DNA from: Branchinecta lynchi
Lineage: Eukaryota; Arthropoda; Branchiopoda; Anostraca; Branchinectidae
Reading direction: 5' to 3'
Length of the DNA stretch: 64,000 nucleotides
Assembly: GCA_023053575.1 (NCBI GenBank)
Contig: JAKZAP010000016.1
Coordinates: 16,324,030-16,388,029, forward strand
Shown here: piece by piece, positions 42,501-52,409 of the stretch
How the letters are laid out: each line of letters begins with the position of its first letter
Position numbering within the stretch: the first letter of the stretch is position 1
Translations under genes and position numbers: made by a program
The notes under the pieces: generated by a model
Seen by the model: only the letters and a program-made list of their open reading frames with translations
Told to the model about the DNA's origin: nothing
Databases searched by the model: none

Positions 42501-42989
42501 CTTGAAAAATACATAGTCGTAAATAGCACTGATTCCAAGTCTCACACCAGCCAGTTGTCGTTTGAGCCCATTTACTTTGAACATATTGAGACATCAACAT
42601 CGTACATAGGGAATTGTCCTGGATGTTCTTTCGAGCACTTTTTGACACACCTCTTAGAAATATCTTATTTCTCAGAAGAAGATGAAGAAGGAATCCAGGT
42701 GCAATTTAAATTATTTTTTTTTCCCTCTGCGTGTAAACACAGTCGTATCACCAAGAGTTTGATCAAGCTTTCCTCTACTTGTAAACGCTGCTTCAACACA
42801 CATCCATGGCAGATTTTAGTAATATTGATGATGGTGACGATCACTGGGGACTAATAAGACTTGAATCGCAGGGTGGCTTAAAACTGGAATATAGAGCGGC
42901 CTATTGATAGATGGTTTAATTTTGTTTTGTTGCGAAAATGACGAGGTTTTGATTCAGAACATTAAGCTACCTTCACACTGTACGCTTAC

Positions 42990-43177
42990 CTTTGGTTCGT
43001 TAAGTCCATAAGCACAGAGAGCTTGCCTGATCGCTTGGAGGTTGACTTGGGTTGGATTTGCCAGTTTCTCCGAATATTCCCGACACTGCGAAAGAGGCAA
43101 GCATACTAGGGAAGGTTGTCTCTTACAGTCGTTTGAAATGCGGGTGCTCACTTCGTCAGCTGGAAATATGATTGAAT
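42990..43177 (-). CDS. Serine protease locus 2, clip-domain exon
   Basis: 188-bp exon, acceptor TTTCAG, donor GTAAGC. After an acidic leader it encodes DC, VCLPL, QC and LCAYG cysteines in clip spacing, completed by VCC of the next exon. Entry phase 1 agrees with the signal-peptide exon at 46087; exit phase 0 agrees with 42500. Confidence 0.88.
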
Positions 43178-43739
43178 CTGAAAGAAAGATTAAAAGAAAG
43201 ATAAGAACAAAGATGAGGAAGAATGCTTATTGAAGAACATATGGTAGTGAACGAGTTATCATAAATAATCAACAAATTCAATATTCTTTTTTTTATTTGT
43301 TACTGAAACGCTGTTTCTGTCTACAGCAAAATAAAGAAGAAAAAGGTAGTGTACTGTCTTTCCTATCAATATTTTCTTTCTCCCATTTTCGAACATTGTT
43401 AAGCAGCCTCTCCAGAGACAGTACTTTGACATTTCCAAGCTATACTGCCTTATCCTTATCCAAAACTGTCGTGGTTATGACGGTCAGGGTTTTAACCGCT
43501 CCAGTTTTTGTCGTCATGTTTTTGATCGCAACAATTTTTTACCTAGCCCTGCTTTAGCATGGCTGGGTTTTTATTCGTGTATTTGGTTTTGACCGTTGTC
43601 TTTTTGGGATTCCAAAACGTAAGTGGAGGGATACCTATGACATCGCAAAAGTGTGGCGTTTCAAATTAAGGGACAAACAAAATACTTTTTAAATAGCTAA
43701 TATCATAGTCGATAATGAGGTAAAAAGACATGCTGAGCT

Positions 43740-44520
43740 CGAAGGTGAAAACCATTTTCTTGCCGGAGGAGTTCGTCCGGGATCGAGCAAAACCGGAAAA
43801 TTGGTTAAAAGTAAAAGTTTCATTTGAAGTTGATTAAATGTTTGATTTAGAAGTAAGGAGACATGCTTAGCATGATGGTGAAAACCATTTTCTCGACGTA
43901 CAAGTAGTTTGTCCGGAATCCGACAAAAGCCGGAAAGTTGGTTAAAAGTAAAAGTTTCATTTGAAGTTGATTAAATGTTCGATTTCCGGGTAAGAAGACA
44001 TGCTGAACATGACGGTGGAAACCATTTTCTCGCCTGCAATCCGGCCAAAACCGGAAAATATGTTAAAAGCAAAAGTCTTATCTGAAGTTGATTAGATGAC
44101 AGATTTAGGGGTAAGAAGAGAGGCAGGGTCTGTATATGACAATCGTTTTTTACCCTTACATATAATTAGTCGGGAATCCGGTTTTAACTAGATTTTTTTT
44201 TTAAGTCAAAGTTTTATTTAAAGTTGATTAAATATTTTATAGGGATAAGGAGATACGCTGGATTCGTCTCTGAATTTTCTTTTTTTGCTGGACTAGTATT
44301 TCGCTCGGAATTCGGGCAAAACCGCAAATTTGGCAGAAGTAAAGCAGGAAGTTTCGGTCAATATCGTCAAAACAGATATGGCTTATAGTGGTATATCTGA
44401 ACTTGGTTTACTCTGATGATTAGCTTGGCGAAGACTGGATCTGGCGAAGACAAGGCCCAATTGTCTGTATCAAATATTAGATTTTTGGGATCCCATCGAC
44501 ACCTAGGTCTTGTTTTTCTT
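43740..44520 (+). repeat. Composite dispersed repeat, copy 2, with tandem core
   Basis: The core has units with AACCGGAAAATTGGTTAAAA starting about 43792, 43929, 44050 (spacing 137 and 121 bp) and two more decayed ones. It continues into the GGATCC segment (44424-44515). The whole matches 16205-16800 in reverse. Confidence 0.65.
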
Positions 44521-44773
44521 GTCGCTGTGTGAATGGCACAATATTTGCTTTCACTGATTTAACTTATTTTTTGTTCACTGAATTTAACTGTAAAAGAAAA
44601 CCTTTACACATTTGTCCATATTTGAAAAAGTCCACGATAAGGTTGGGGCAAGTACATTTCAGAATACCTTGAAGTAAAACCAAACATGAAATGCGAAAGA
44701 TCAGGTGCAAACATGGAAGAGGAACTGCTCCAAAACCTCCTCTCATGTAGCGTGTACACGGACTAGAAATCAC

Positions 44774-44975
44774 GTCGAGTAGAAAGGAATTCCGGTCAAC
44801 TCGAAAGGATTCCGGCTGTGAAGACGATTGGAAAAATGTCTAGTAGCGTTTACATGGACAAAACATACTGTCGAGTAGATAGGAATTCCGGTCGACTCGA
44901 AAAGATTCCGGTCGTGAAGACGACTAGAAAAATTCTAGCTGGACGAGAAACCTTTCCCGATAAAATGAATTCCGG
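44774..44975 (+). repeat. Two-unit tandem repeat, period 106 bp
   Basis: GTCGAGTAGA starts at 44774 and again at 44880, each followed by GGAATTCCGGTC...GTGAAGACGA with few changes. A third partial unit may begin near 44965. No coding potential. Confidence 0.65.
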
Positions 44976-45618
44976 TCAACTTCTCCTGTAGTATAATAGT
45001 GAATATACCTCTATCTCGGTTGATAGCGGAACAGCTCCCCAACATCCTTTTAAAAATGTCAAATTTGCTGCGCTAGGTAAATATTCATAATAACGTACCT
45101 CGCCTTTGACTCGGATATTTTATTTTCACTGGGCGTCTCTTTGCGATTTTCCGACATATCTCTCTATGTCAGAGGTTAACCTTTGTAATGTGAAATACGA
45201 TGTTTGTGTACAAGTAACACGCAAGAGCCTTAATCAGCCATTTAAAATATAATTTGTACATATAAATTTATTTAAATAGAAACAAATATTGGTTTTGGTT
45301 TCACTTAGTAACTTTTAGCGTAGCTGAGGGGTGACACTGACGCGAGTCTTAGCAAAGAAGCCCATTTTGAGTTCAACCCAAATGTGTCGTCAAAAACCCT
45401 CTGAGGTGCATCCACATTGCTGTAAAATTTATAAAACAAAAGTAAAAAAATGGATACAGCTACTATAGAAAGCTGACAATCGCTGTCATGTGGAGCAAGA
45501 CTGACAGCAGTATTTTCTTCAAGAGATGCGTTTGACTTAATTATTTGCCATCTTTTGTTGCTGAACCGGTCGTCTTTTATGAGCCTAGCATCAATTTTGT
45601 CGCAGCTGTACCAAACTA

Positions 45619-45776
45619 CACTGTAAAAAGTTTCTCCGAATAAGGATGCAGTATTTGCTACTGTGATTAATCTTATCTCTATTGGGATAAAATCAATCCA
45701 GATTAGGAATAATCTTAGCTCAATAAAGACAAGATTAATCCCAGTAGCAAATACTGCAAGATTTTGTTTTACAGTG
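45619..45776. mobile_element. MITE with CACTGTAAAA ends, copy 2
   Basis: 158 bp. Ends CACTGTAAAAAGTTTCTCC and TTTTACAGTG; inner GCAGTATTTGCTACTG(T/G)GAT with an inverted return. It belongs with 22722-22870. It interrupts or creates an open frame (45305-45823, minus) that I could not assign. Confidence 0.72.
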
Positions 45777-46086
45777 CACAGCTCAAATGAAGCTTCGCGT
45801 CGGCGTCCTTTTGGTGAACCCATAGCAAAAACAAGGTCGAGAAATTCTTTCTTGAATGGAAAATTTGATTTTTCTTGTAAAGTCCTAATATAATCTCATC
45901 CGATCACTAAAACATCTTTTGACAGTCCTCCGCTGTCACATACGTATGATGACAAAACACTCTGAACGCCGTTCTTAACTGTGTGAATTGTTCGACCATT
46001 ACCTGCCTCTTAATCCGCAAAAGATTTTCGAGGTGATCACTGTTGACGAATGAGACATTTCTTCGTGTAACAACCGTGACCCTTAC

Positions 46087-46162
46087 CTTGTCTCTGAAAC
46101 CTACTGTTGGCACACGTAAATGGAAGTCCAACAAAAAGAATGATGAGAATCCGTCCCTTCAT
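46087..46162 (-). CDS. Serine protease locus 2, signal-peptide exon
   Basis: 76-bp exon from ATG (46162) to a GTAAGG donor. It encodes a start Met-Lys-Gly-Arg, a hydrophobic core ILIILFVGLPF and a small-residue cleavage region TCANS, a convincing secretion signal. Exit phase 1 joins the clip exon at 43177 in frame. This gives the 5' coding start of locus 2. Confidence 0.8.
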
Positions 46163-46448
46163 TGTGAAGAGTTCAGCTCGTAATTGGCAACCGCTCGATT
46201 GCCTTGGCAATGGCACACTGGACAAAAACCAGCGTATTTGACGGTCAAGTCTAGTTTGTCTACTTTATTTGAAGATTGTTCTGATCTGCCATCTGCCAAA
46301 ATAACCGGTATCATGCAGCAGACCTCAGTACCCTTGGTCGGCAACAGGGGATGTACAGGATCCGTCGCTGAAGTATCCATTAATCCACCCTCTTATCTTC
46401 GAGTTAAGTTGGACTAGGAGTTGAAAATTTAACAAAGGCGCAAGCACT

Positions 46449-46642
46449 AAGACGTGGAGTGAGCAAGTGAAATGCTCATCACATTTGTATACAAACAGCT
46501 TTTGAACCAAGACATTTCACCTCCCAGTAACCAAAGAAGTGTTGAAATAAACTGATTTGTAATCATCCCACTTTAAAAGCTTTCAATGTAAACAAACCTC
46601 AAGTATAAATTCAAAGAGATTTTGAAGATCATGCACGAATAG
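46449..46642 (-). repeat. R-repeat, copy 4, left half (split by the YR retrotransposon)
   Basis: Matches 24895-25088; it stops at GCACGAATAG where the retrotransposon begins and resumes at 53602. Confidence 0.8.
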
Positions 46643-46704
46643 TATTGTATCCGAATCGCTACTATGGTCTGTCAGCCTGATAAGATATGGGCGTAGGGGG
46701 TCAA
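46643..46704 (-). repeat. Split direct repeat B2 (right terminus of the YR element)
   Basis: 62 bp identical to B1 at 46911-46972, starting TATTGTATCCGAATCG. Outside it is the host ATAG (46639-46642) and the R-repeat. Confidence 0.9.
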
Positions 46705-46767
46705 ACCTTACAGGCCAGGGGCCCATGGTTTAGACGTAAATAGCTTCCAGACCATTCAATTAATTAT

Positions 46768-46770
<3 letters not shown>

Positions 46771-46802
<32 letters not shown>
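46771..46802. repeat. Poly-T run between B2 and A2
   Basis: A homopolymer of about 32 T. On the coding strand of the retrotransposon it is poly-A, possibly derived from an RNA tail or a polyadenylation region. Confidence 0.7.
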
Positions 46803-46854
46803 CTCAAAACATCCCTCTGTCCTAATCTTCAGACTATATAAATCCACAGCCTAC

Positions 46855-46910
46855 GTGGTTACTAAAATACAACTGACGGCCGAAAGAGCCACCGTGTGCG
46901 CGTCGGATAG
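46855..46910 (-). repeat. Split direct repeat A2
   Basis: 56 bp, two mismatches to A1 (53546-53601); ends GCGTCGGATAG directly joined to B1. The A2-B1 junction probably equals the junction of the circular intermediate. Confidence 0.9.
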
Positions 46911-46972
46911 TATTGTATCCGAATCGCTACTATGGTCTGTCAGCCTGATAAGATATGGGCGTAGGGGGTCAA
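46911..46972 (-). repeat. Split direct repeat B1
   Basis: 62 bp identical to B2, joined to A2 on one side and followed by the recombinase gene's 3' region on the other. Confidence 0.9.
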
Positions 46973-47120
46973 TCCGTACCGCCTCGTCCTATGCCATGGC
47001 TACCTCACCGTACCCCCCCCCCCCCGCGCGGGCCCAATTTGCCCAACCTCATCTATCTCCCAACCTTATTGACCAACATTTAACGTACTAATATCAATTG
47101 AAAACATTATATTTTATAAC

Positions 47121-48293
47121 TCATACAAATAACGCTGAAAACCCGACGAGCTTATTTGTTCGCTCATAATTCCCGGACAAATTCTCAATCGCGGCCGCGG
47201 CATCCCCCTGTTGCTGGAACTCCATTACCTTCTTCCAGGCCAAATAATGCTCTGCTGTTGCAGCAGACCTCCAACCGACGACCGACATAACTTCGGATAG
47301 TTCTGACCCTGCCGCTGCCAGCGTGATTGCCCCTCCGGCTCTGAGGCTATGCGGCGTCTCTTCCTCATCCAACCCTAAACATCCTAATACTTCTTTTAAA
47401 GCTCTATAAACGGTAGCATACGGGACTGGTTCATTACAAAATTTTCCCGTTTTTATATTTCGAAAGAAATATCCATAATTGAGCTCTAAACCCAACTCCT
47501 GAACTAGAGCCAAATACTGCTCGACCGCCAAAACTGGGCACAGGGCCGCGTCACGCACACGAAAAATCCCGAAGCTATTGACTCCGCCTTGCCGAAGGGT
47601 TTTCCCGGCCGTGTGGTTAAAAAGCAAACCTTCCTGTGACGGGAAGAACATGATCTCCCGGCTTTTCGTTAATGCCAAATCGGAGGCGCGATCCCCCCCG
47701 AAAAATTGCACCAAGAAGAAAGCTTTATTCCTTGCCAATCTCAATCTATCTATATTCGCTTTTGCCAACTCTAATCGCTGAGATAAAAGGCCCGATATTT
47801 TCTTCAACTTTTGTAAAAACAACGGATGTGCCTGCTTTGGGATTACAGCTGCGCCGGCTTGCTCGGACTTCGTTGCACGCAAAAAATTTACCATCTGTGT
47901 CGATTTTGCCGGGTTACCCCTTTTTAACTTCCCATCCCATGACCCGTTCATATTTTCCGAGTTGAAGATCGCCGTTAATTGTCCGATGTAACTATCTACG
48001 GTGCCTGCCGCGAGGGTTCTTTTGCATTGGCAATCGATTTTGACCGTTGCCAAATTTGGACAATGCACATTGTGCAAGACGGTCTTCCCGTCTTTTTCCT
48101 TCGATATCAAAAAATACACTAAATGCGCAGGTTCACAATCTAACAGACTTAAACTAAACAAATTCATAAAATCACGAAGCTCCGTCCTCAATTTCGCCTT
48201 CTTCTGTTCGTACTTAGACTGAGTTATTGTCAACTCTAGCTCCTTTTTCCGCTCTTTCCATTCGGTCGGGACTATACTAAGCCAATCCACCAC
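47121..48293 (-). CDS. Tyrosine recombinase of the Ngaro-like element
   Basis: Predicted 390 residues. The catalytic set is visible: Arg202 in GGDRASD, a possible beta-hairpin Lys231, H315-x2-R318 in HSLRAGG, Trp341 in GWRS (the H/W position) and nucleophile Tyr350 in EHYL. The N-terminal half is the helical core-binding domain. The enzyme would integrate the circular cDNA at short homology. The frame has no ATG at its start (GTG GTG after TTTTAG|GGTGAACC), which looks like a spliced exon; translation is probably fused to or spliced onto upstream sequence. Confidence 0.92.
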   Translation of the reverse strand: MVDWLSIVPTEWKERKKELELTITQSKYEQKKAKLRTELRDFMNLFSLSLLDCEPAHLVYFLISKEKDGKTVLHNVHCPNLATVKIDCQCKRTLAAGTVDSYIGQLTAIFNSENMNGSWDGKLKRGNPAKSTQMVNFLRATKSEQAGAAVIPKQAHPLFLQKLKKISGLLSQRLELAKANIDRLRLARNKAFFLVQFFGGDRASDLALTKSREIMFFPSQEGLLFNHTAGKTLRQGGVNSFGIFRVRDAALCPVLAVEQYLALVQELGLELNYGYFFRNIKTGKFCNEPVPYATVYRALKEVLGCLGLDEEETPHSLRAGGAITLAAAGSELSEVMSVVGWRSAATAEHYLAWKKVMEFQQQGDAAAAIENLSGNYERTNKLVGFSALFV

Positions 48294-48357
48294 CGGTTCA
48301 CCCTAAAACACAAAATGACCCGTATTTTTAAACAACTTCTTTATTTCAAAACGAGAA

Positions 48358-50505
48358 CTAAAATTCTAAACGAACAGCCACCAAAGGAACGTATAATCCG
48401 ACTTTATCGGCCACATATCCCTTCCGGGACGGGTACAACAAAACTTCTCGGTTCCCGGCCATGCCCAAGCTTAAACGCGCGACCTCAAACTGCCGAAGCA
48501 ACGGGAACCACGGTACTGCCCCCCCGACGTCTGGGATAATCATTGTAACCCTGACACCCGTTCCCCGTAGGTGTGATATCACTGCCCCAATCATACAAAA
48601 TGGCGGGAAAATATAATAATTTCCCGAAACTGGCAATTTTTGGCTAAACATATCTATACCAAGGGCTCCCGGTTGGGGGTACGGGGAGAAAAACGGTAAC
48701 TTACGTCCATCCCACCCTTTCCTGACGTTCGACGACAAGGCCATCAAATCACAAGTATGCCCTACTTTACCTCCAAATCGATTTTGGGTCAAGAGCCAAG
48801 TTTTCTCAGTTAACTTACAATGCTGTTTGTCAATTGACCTTGACAACGAGTCTGCGACGTTGAGGGCCGACGGGACGTATACTAAGGTCAAAACAACATT
48901 CATGCGGCACACAAGGAGGAAGATTTCTTTCATAACTCTATTCAATTCCCCTGACTTACCACCCCCCTCATTCCATGCGCACACCACGGCCATATTGTCT
49001 ACACGTGCCTTCACCCGCGCGTTTGCCAACTCCTGCTCCAACGATAACAATGCGGCCAACAGGGCCCGTGCTTCTTTTACGTGGATTGGCAAATCCATTA
49101 AATCATTCGTGAAGAAGTCCGACAACCCGATAGTTCCTGACGGTTTCACTAGAGATGCCCCCCACTTGTATCCGCTTGCGTCCGTGTACAGTTCAATCCA
49201 CTGGTGAGAGGATTGTCTCCAGGGGAAAACCCGAGGGGATTCTAACAAAAAGGCCCAAAAACGTATTTCGTTCAATACCTCACTCGGAGCTAACGACCAC
49301 TCGACATTATCTTGCGTCATACGGGCAATTAGGCCATTACATTCTTTCGTAAACATCCGCGCATGCGGGAAGGCAGGGGAAAAACTCGCTACTCTCCCCA
49401 CAAAACGCTGCAGCTCTTTGATCGTAAAACCGCTTTTTTTCAACATATCGATACGACATACCTCGAACTTCTCCACCTTATCCTCCGGGATCATAAACGC
49501 TCCTTGCTCGACATCGATCAACATACCCAAATAACGCAACTCTTTCTTCGGTTCGAAGTCCGATTTCTCAGACAAATAAAATCCCAATTTTGCCGACATT
49601 GCTTTCACGAAACTAACTGCCATCTTTGAGATTTCCTCGCAATCCGGTCCCGGAGGTATATAGTACAACGAATCGTCCAAATACCTCCAAGAAAATCCGC
49701 CTGCCTCTCTAAAAACCGTAGGGATTGGCTGGCCTATCGTATGGTACACAAACGGTGACAACTTACTACCAAACGTCAAAGTCGTATATACATAGTACCA
49801 CTCTGACGAATCTCCGGGGATATGCACGCAACGCCATCTGCAACCAACGTATTGGTAACTTTCAGGGGTTAACTTTACTTGCTTAAATGCCTTTGCGTCA
49901 TCTACCTTAAAGAGCAGACCCCCAATCGATAAAAAGGGTTGAATTTCCCCCAGGGTATCCAGCTGGAAGGGGTTATCCCTAATCCAACAGTTCAAATAAG
50001 ATTCGTCGTGACAAAGTCTCGGTTTGCTAGGCTCGACCGTAAATGGCATTACAATCCTGGGGGGCTCGCACTCACCCACTTTACCCCAAGGCAAAATAGA
50101 GCCATTAAGGGTACCCTCTTCCAATTCTCGGGTAACAAAAGAATCATAGGCATAGACTGAATTCCCGTTTGGGATTTCCACTATCACTGGTATTTCCGAA
50201 TCATAATACTTCCCGCGATAGGTCCCCCTGAACCGGCGGAAGAAGGAAGGAATGTGTACGCCATTGCTTAACCATTCTAAAATCATATCGCTATTCTTCA
50301 ACTGATATGTCGAACACAAATCTTGCCACTCATTGAAATGTTCGGACAGCCCACCGGCTTTGAAATTCTTTGAATCTAAACAAGAATCGTACACTTTCCC
50401 CTTCCAAGCCGACAACGACCGAAAATTCTCCGCTGCTGGGAAAACTTCGGGTGGGGCCACCCGTTGGCCTCGAAAATTCACCCAAATTCGATCGGTTTCG
50501 TCCAC
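48358..50505 (-). CDS. Reverse transcriptase-RNase H of the Ngaro-like element
   Basis: Predicted 715 residues. RT motifs: KPRLCHD, FKVDDAKAFKQV (first Asp near 202) and WRYLDDSLY (catalytic YLDD at 275-278). RNase H follows with Asp442 (YTDAS), Glu478 (VKEARALL), Asp503 (RVDNMAV) and Asp552 (NVADSLSR). The C-terminal 110 residues, with a YYIFPPFCMIG segment and PWFPLLRQF, form the tail typical of DIRS/Ngaro RT proteins. The frame starts after TTGTAG with GTG and no ATG, again like a splice acceptor. No premature stops; likely active or recently active. Confidence 0.93.
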   Translation of the reverse strand: MDETDRIWVNFRGQRVAPPEVFPAAENFRSLSAWKGKVYDSCLDSKNFKAGGLSEHFNEWQDLCSTYQLKNSDMILEWLSNGVHIPSFFRRFRGTYRGKYYDSEIPVIVEIPNGNSVYAYDSFVTRELEEGTLNGSILPWGKVGECEPPRIVMPFTVEPSKPRLCHDESYLNCWIRDNPFQLDTLGEIQPFLSIGGLLFKVDDAKAFKQVKLTPESYQYVGCRWRCVHIPGDSSEWYYVYTTLTFGSKLSPFVYHTIGQPIPTVFREAGGFSWRYLDDSLYYIPPGPDCEEISKMAVSFVKAMSAKLGFYLSEKSDFEPKKELRYLGMLIDVEQGAFMIPEDKVEKFEVCRIDMLKKSGFTIKELQRFVGRVASFSPAFPHARMFTKECNGLIARMTQDNVEWSLAPSEVLNEIRFWAFLLESPRVFPWRQSSHQWIELYTDASGYKWGASLVKPSGTIGLSDFFTNDLMDLPIHVKEARALLAALLSLEQELANARVKARVDNMAVVCAWNEGGGKSGELNRVMKEIFLLVCRMNVVLTLVYVPSALNVADSLSRSIDKQHCKLTEKTWLLTQNRFGGKVGHTCDLMALSSNVRKGWDGRKLPFFSPYPQPGALGIDMFSQKLPVSGNYYIFPPFCMIGAVISHLRGTGVRVTMIIPDVGGAVPWFPLLRQFEVARLSLGMAGNREVLLYPSRKGYVADKVGLYVPLVAVRLEF

Positions 50506-50600
50506 CTACAATAATTAATACCTCTTAAACAGTTTTTATGTATACAAAATTACAAAATCAGCCATATACACACAAAGGGTCACGTTCACTACACCGTTTA

Positions 50601-51257
50601 CTAGTTGCCGTCACGGGGCCTATCGACGCAAGCCGACGCCAGGTGCCCAACCTTTAAACAAATATGACATGTGCGAGTCTCCGGATATCGCGGGCGGTAC
50701 GGTGAGAACCGGCTTCCGTATGGGGGCCTACCCCCTCTTCGCGGTCCGAAATTTAAACCTCCATAAGCTGGGTTGATCATCTGGCCATATGCCCCGAACT
50801 GTGGCTGCTGAAACTGGCTAGCTTGACCGACAACCGAAGCGAGGGCCTTCTGGACCATGTCTTCAACACTTTGAGGTTCAACCCCTTTTTTCTCGGGTTT
50901 CGGAATCTCCCCCGCTGCTTTTGCCTTCTGCTTACTAAGACGGAGGAATTCCTTTGCACCGTCTTTCTGGGCCTCAGAACCGATCAAGTTGACCAGAGTT
51001 TTGGCCAATTCATAATGTGGGAGGTCTTGGAAGGCCAATATCTGAGCATACGCCACCTCATATTTTTCCAGATTTTTATCCCCAACACGCTTAGCTTCCC
51101 CCACCAAATCCCTCATCCGTGCAATCAGTCTACCGTTGCTCGTGTCCGAAGAGCAAGACATAATGGCGTCGAACACCTCGCGTTTTGCCCGCTCCACCCC
51201 ATTTGAGGCCCCTAACTGTATCTTCAACATCTCCATTTCCGCCACGTACGGCTTCAT
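50601..51257 (-). CDS. Gag-like protein with CCHC zinc knuckle
   Basis: Predicted 218 residues from ATG at 51257. The N-terminal two thirds are helical and charged. A Gln/Gly/Tyr-rich region and an RGGRPPYGSRFSPYRPRY basic segment precede a CHICLKVGHLASAC knuckle (C-x2-C-x4-H-x4-C), the nucleic-acid-binding hallmark of retroelement gag. ATTTAG lies just before GTAATG, an acceptor-like context. It ends 95 bp before the RT frame. Confidence 0.85.
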   Translation of the reverse strand: MKPYVAEMEMLKIQLGASNGVERAKREVFDAIMSCSSDTSNGRLIARMRDLVGEAKRVGDKNLEKYEVAYAQILAFQDLPHYELAKTLVNLIGSEAQKDGAKEFLRLSKQKAKAAGEIPKPEKKGVEPQSVEDMVQKALASVVGQASQFQQPQFGAYGQMINPAYGGLNFGPRRGGRPPYGSRFSPYRPRYPETRTCHICLKVGHLASACVDRPRDGN

Positions 51258-51500
51258 TACCTAAATGATAACCCTTATTAATTTCATTCCTTTCACATCC
51301 TATGATTCAAAAATTCTCATTAAAACTCACCTACACGGTTAAATTTCTAAAAATGCATCACTACGTCACCCTGATTTGAAACATAACTATATACCGCAAC
51401 TGTCAGTCCTACACCGGCGTCCATAGCGCTACCTCATAGGTAACATGCGTACAATCCAAACGTACCAACCAAAATAGAAGCTAAAACCCGGTTCCATATT

Positions 51501-52106
51501 TTATGTCTCAACTCCTCTCAACAAACTTGCATATTCTCCTACTCCGATTCCCACAACCACTTCAGAAGGTGAGCTAAGATGCTCATCCAGGGCCTCCCCC
51601 AAAGTGGGGAGGGGGCCTGAGGGGCCACACCCTATTTGTTCATTTACAAAATGGGGTACACCAACCTCTGGTATCTCCAGTGGAGCTGAAGTACTTGTCG
51701 AAGCCACTTGCGTCAAAGACTCCGCCGCCGGCCTCGCATGATGTACGGGAATCGTCTGGACTTGCTGGGCGTGCCCTAACAAGGGGGCCAAATGACGGAT
51801 GAAAAGTCGAGCCTGGTCGATATCCAATGGCACCAAAACATCAAAGAAGGGCTTGTCCTTCCCGGTCAACCAACCAATAGCGCTCCAAATATCCACCTCG
51901 GAGGACGATTCCAATTTTCTCCCCTTAATCTTCACAGCCGTTGTCGTTGGAGCCGGGTCACCGTTACGAACTGCGCATATGGCTGAGATATAGTCCCGAC
52001 CATTTAAGGACGACTGCTCACTGAGCACCAAAGCCATCTTAACTCTGAAAGAAAGCCAAATTTCAACGACCCGTCTGTAATAACCCACATTCAATTCTAT
52101 TATCAC
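51501..52106 (-). CDS. First ORF of the Ngaro-like element, gag N-terminal part or separate protein
   Basis: Predicted 201 residues if read from 52106; the Met at 52037 (MALVLSEQSS) is a more likely start, since the sequence before it is not compositionally protein-like. Contains a compact hydrophobic region (about residues 70-110, WSAIGWLTGKDKPFF) and a Pro/Ser/Thr-rich tail. No zinc knuckle. Position before the knuckle-bearing ORF suggests that both form one gag after splicing. Confidence 0.6.
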   Translation of the reverse strand: MIIELNVGYYRRVVEIWLSFRVKMALVLSEQSSLNGRDYISAICAVRNGDPAPTTTAVKIKGRKLESSSEVDIWSAIGWLTGKDKPFFDVLVPLDIDQARLFIRHLAPLLGHAQQVQTIPVHHARPAAESLTQVASTSTSAPLEIPEVGVPHFVNEQIGCGPSGPLPTLGEALDEHLSSPSEVVVGIGVGEYASLLRGVET

Positions 52107-52409
52107 AAATTTGTCCCATGGGGTAATATCTCAAATAACCAATCTCTATACTACTCCGCGAATCCACGAATATTCCGACAACTACTGACTATTCGCCTCA
52201 ACCAATAGGGGGCTCAAAGCTCCGACCCCATATCATCATACAACCTGGCGACAAATTGACAATCGCGCCATGCGGATTTCTCAACAACCTGTCACTATTA
52301 ATTTTCCTCAAAACGTGACCTTTAATTCCATGCAAATCTCGTTCCAAAATAATCTCAATCGGTATCGGCCCCCCAAAACAATCTTGACTGATCTTTACAT
52401 TTTTTATCT

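Noticed and set aside
45305..45823. 172-codon minus-strand frame as a gene
   Set aside because: A MITE (45619-45776) makes up about a third of it, so the open frame is partly built from transposon sequence.
47578..49629. Plus-strand frames opposite the recombinase and RT genes
   Set aside because: They are antisense shadows of long, well-supported minus-strand genes.
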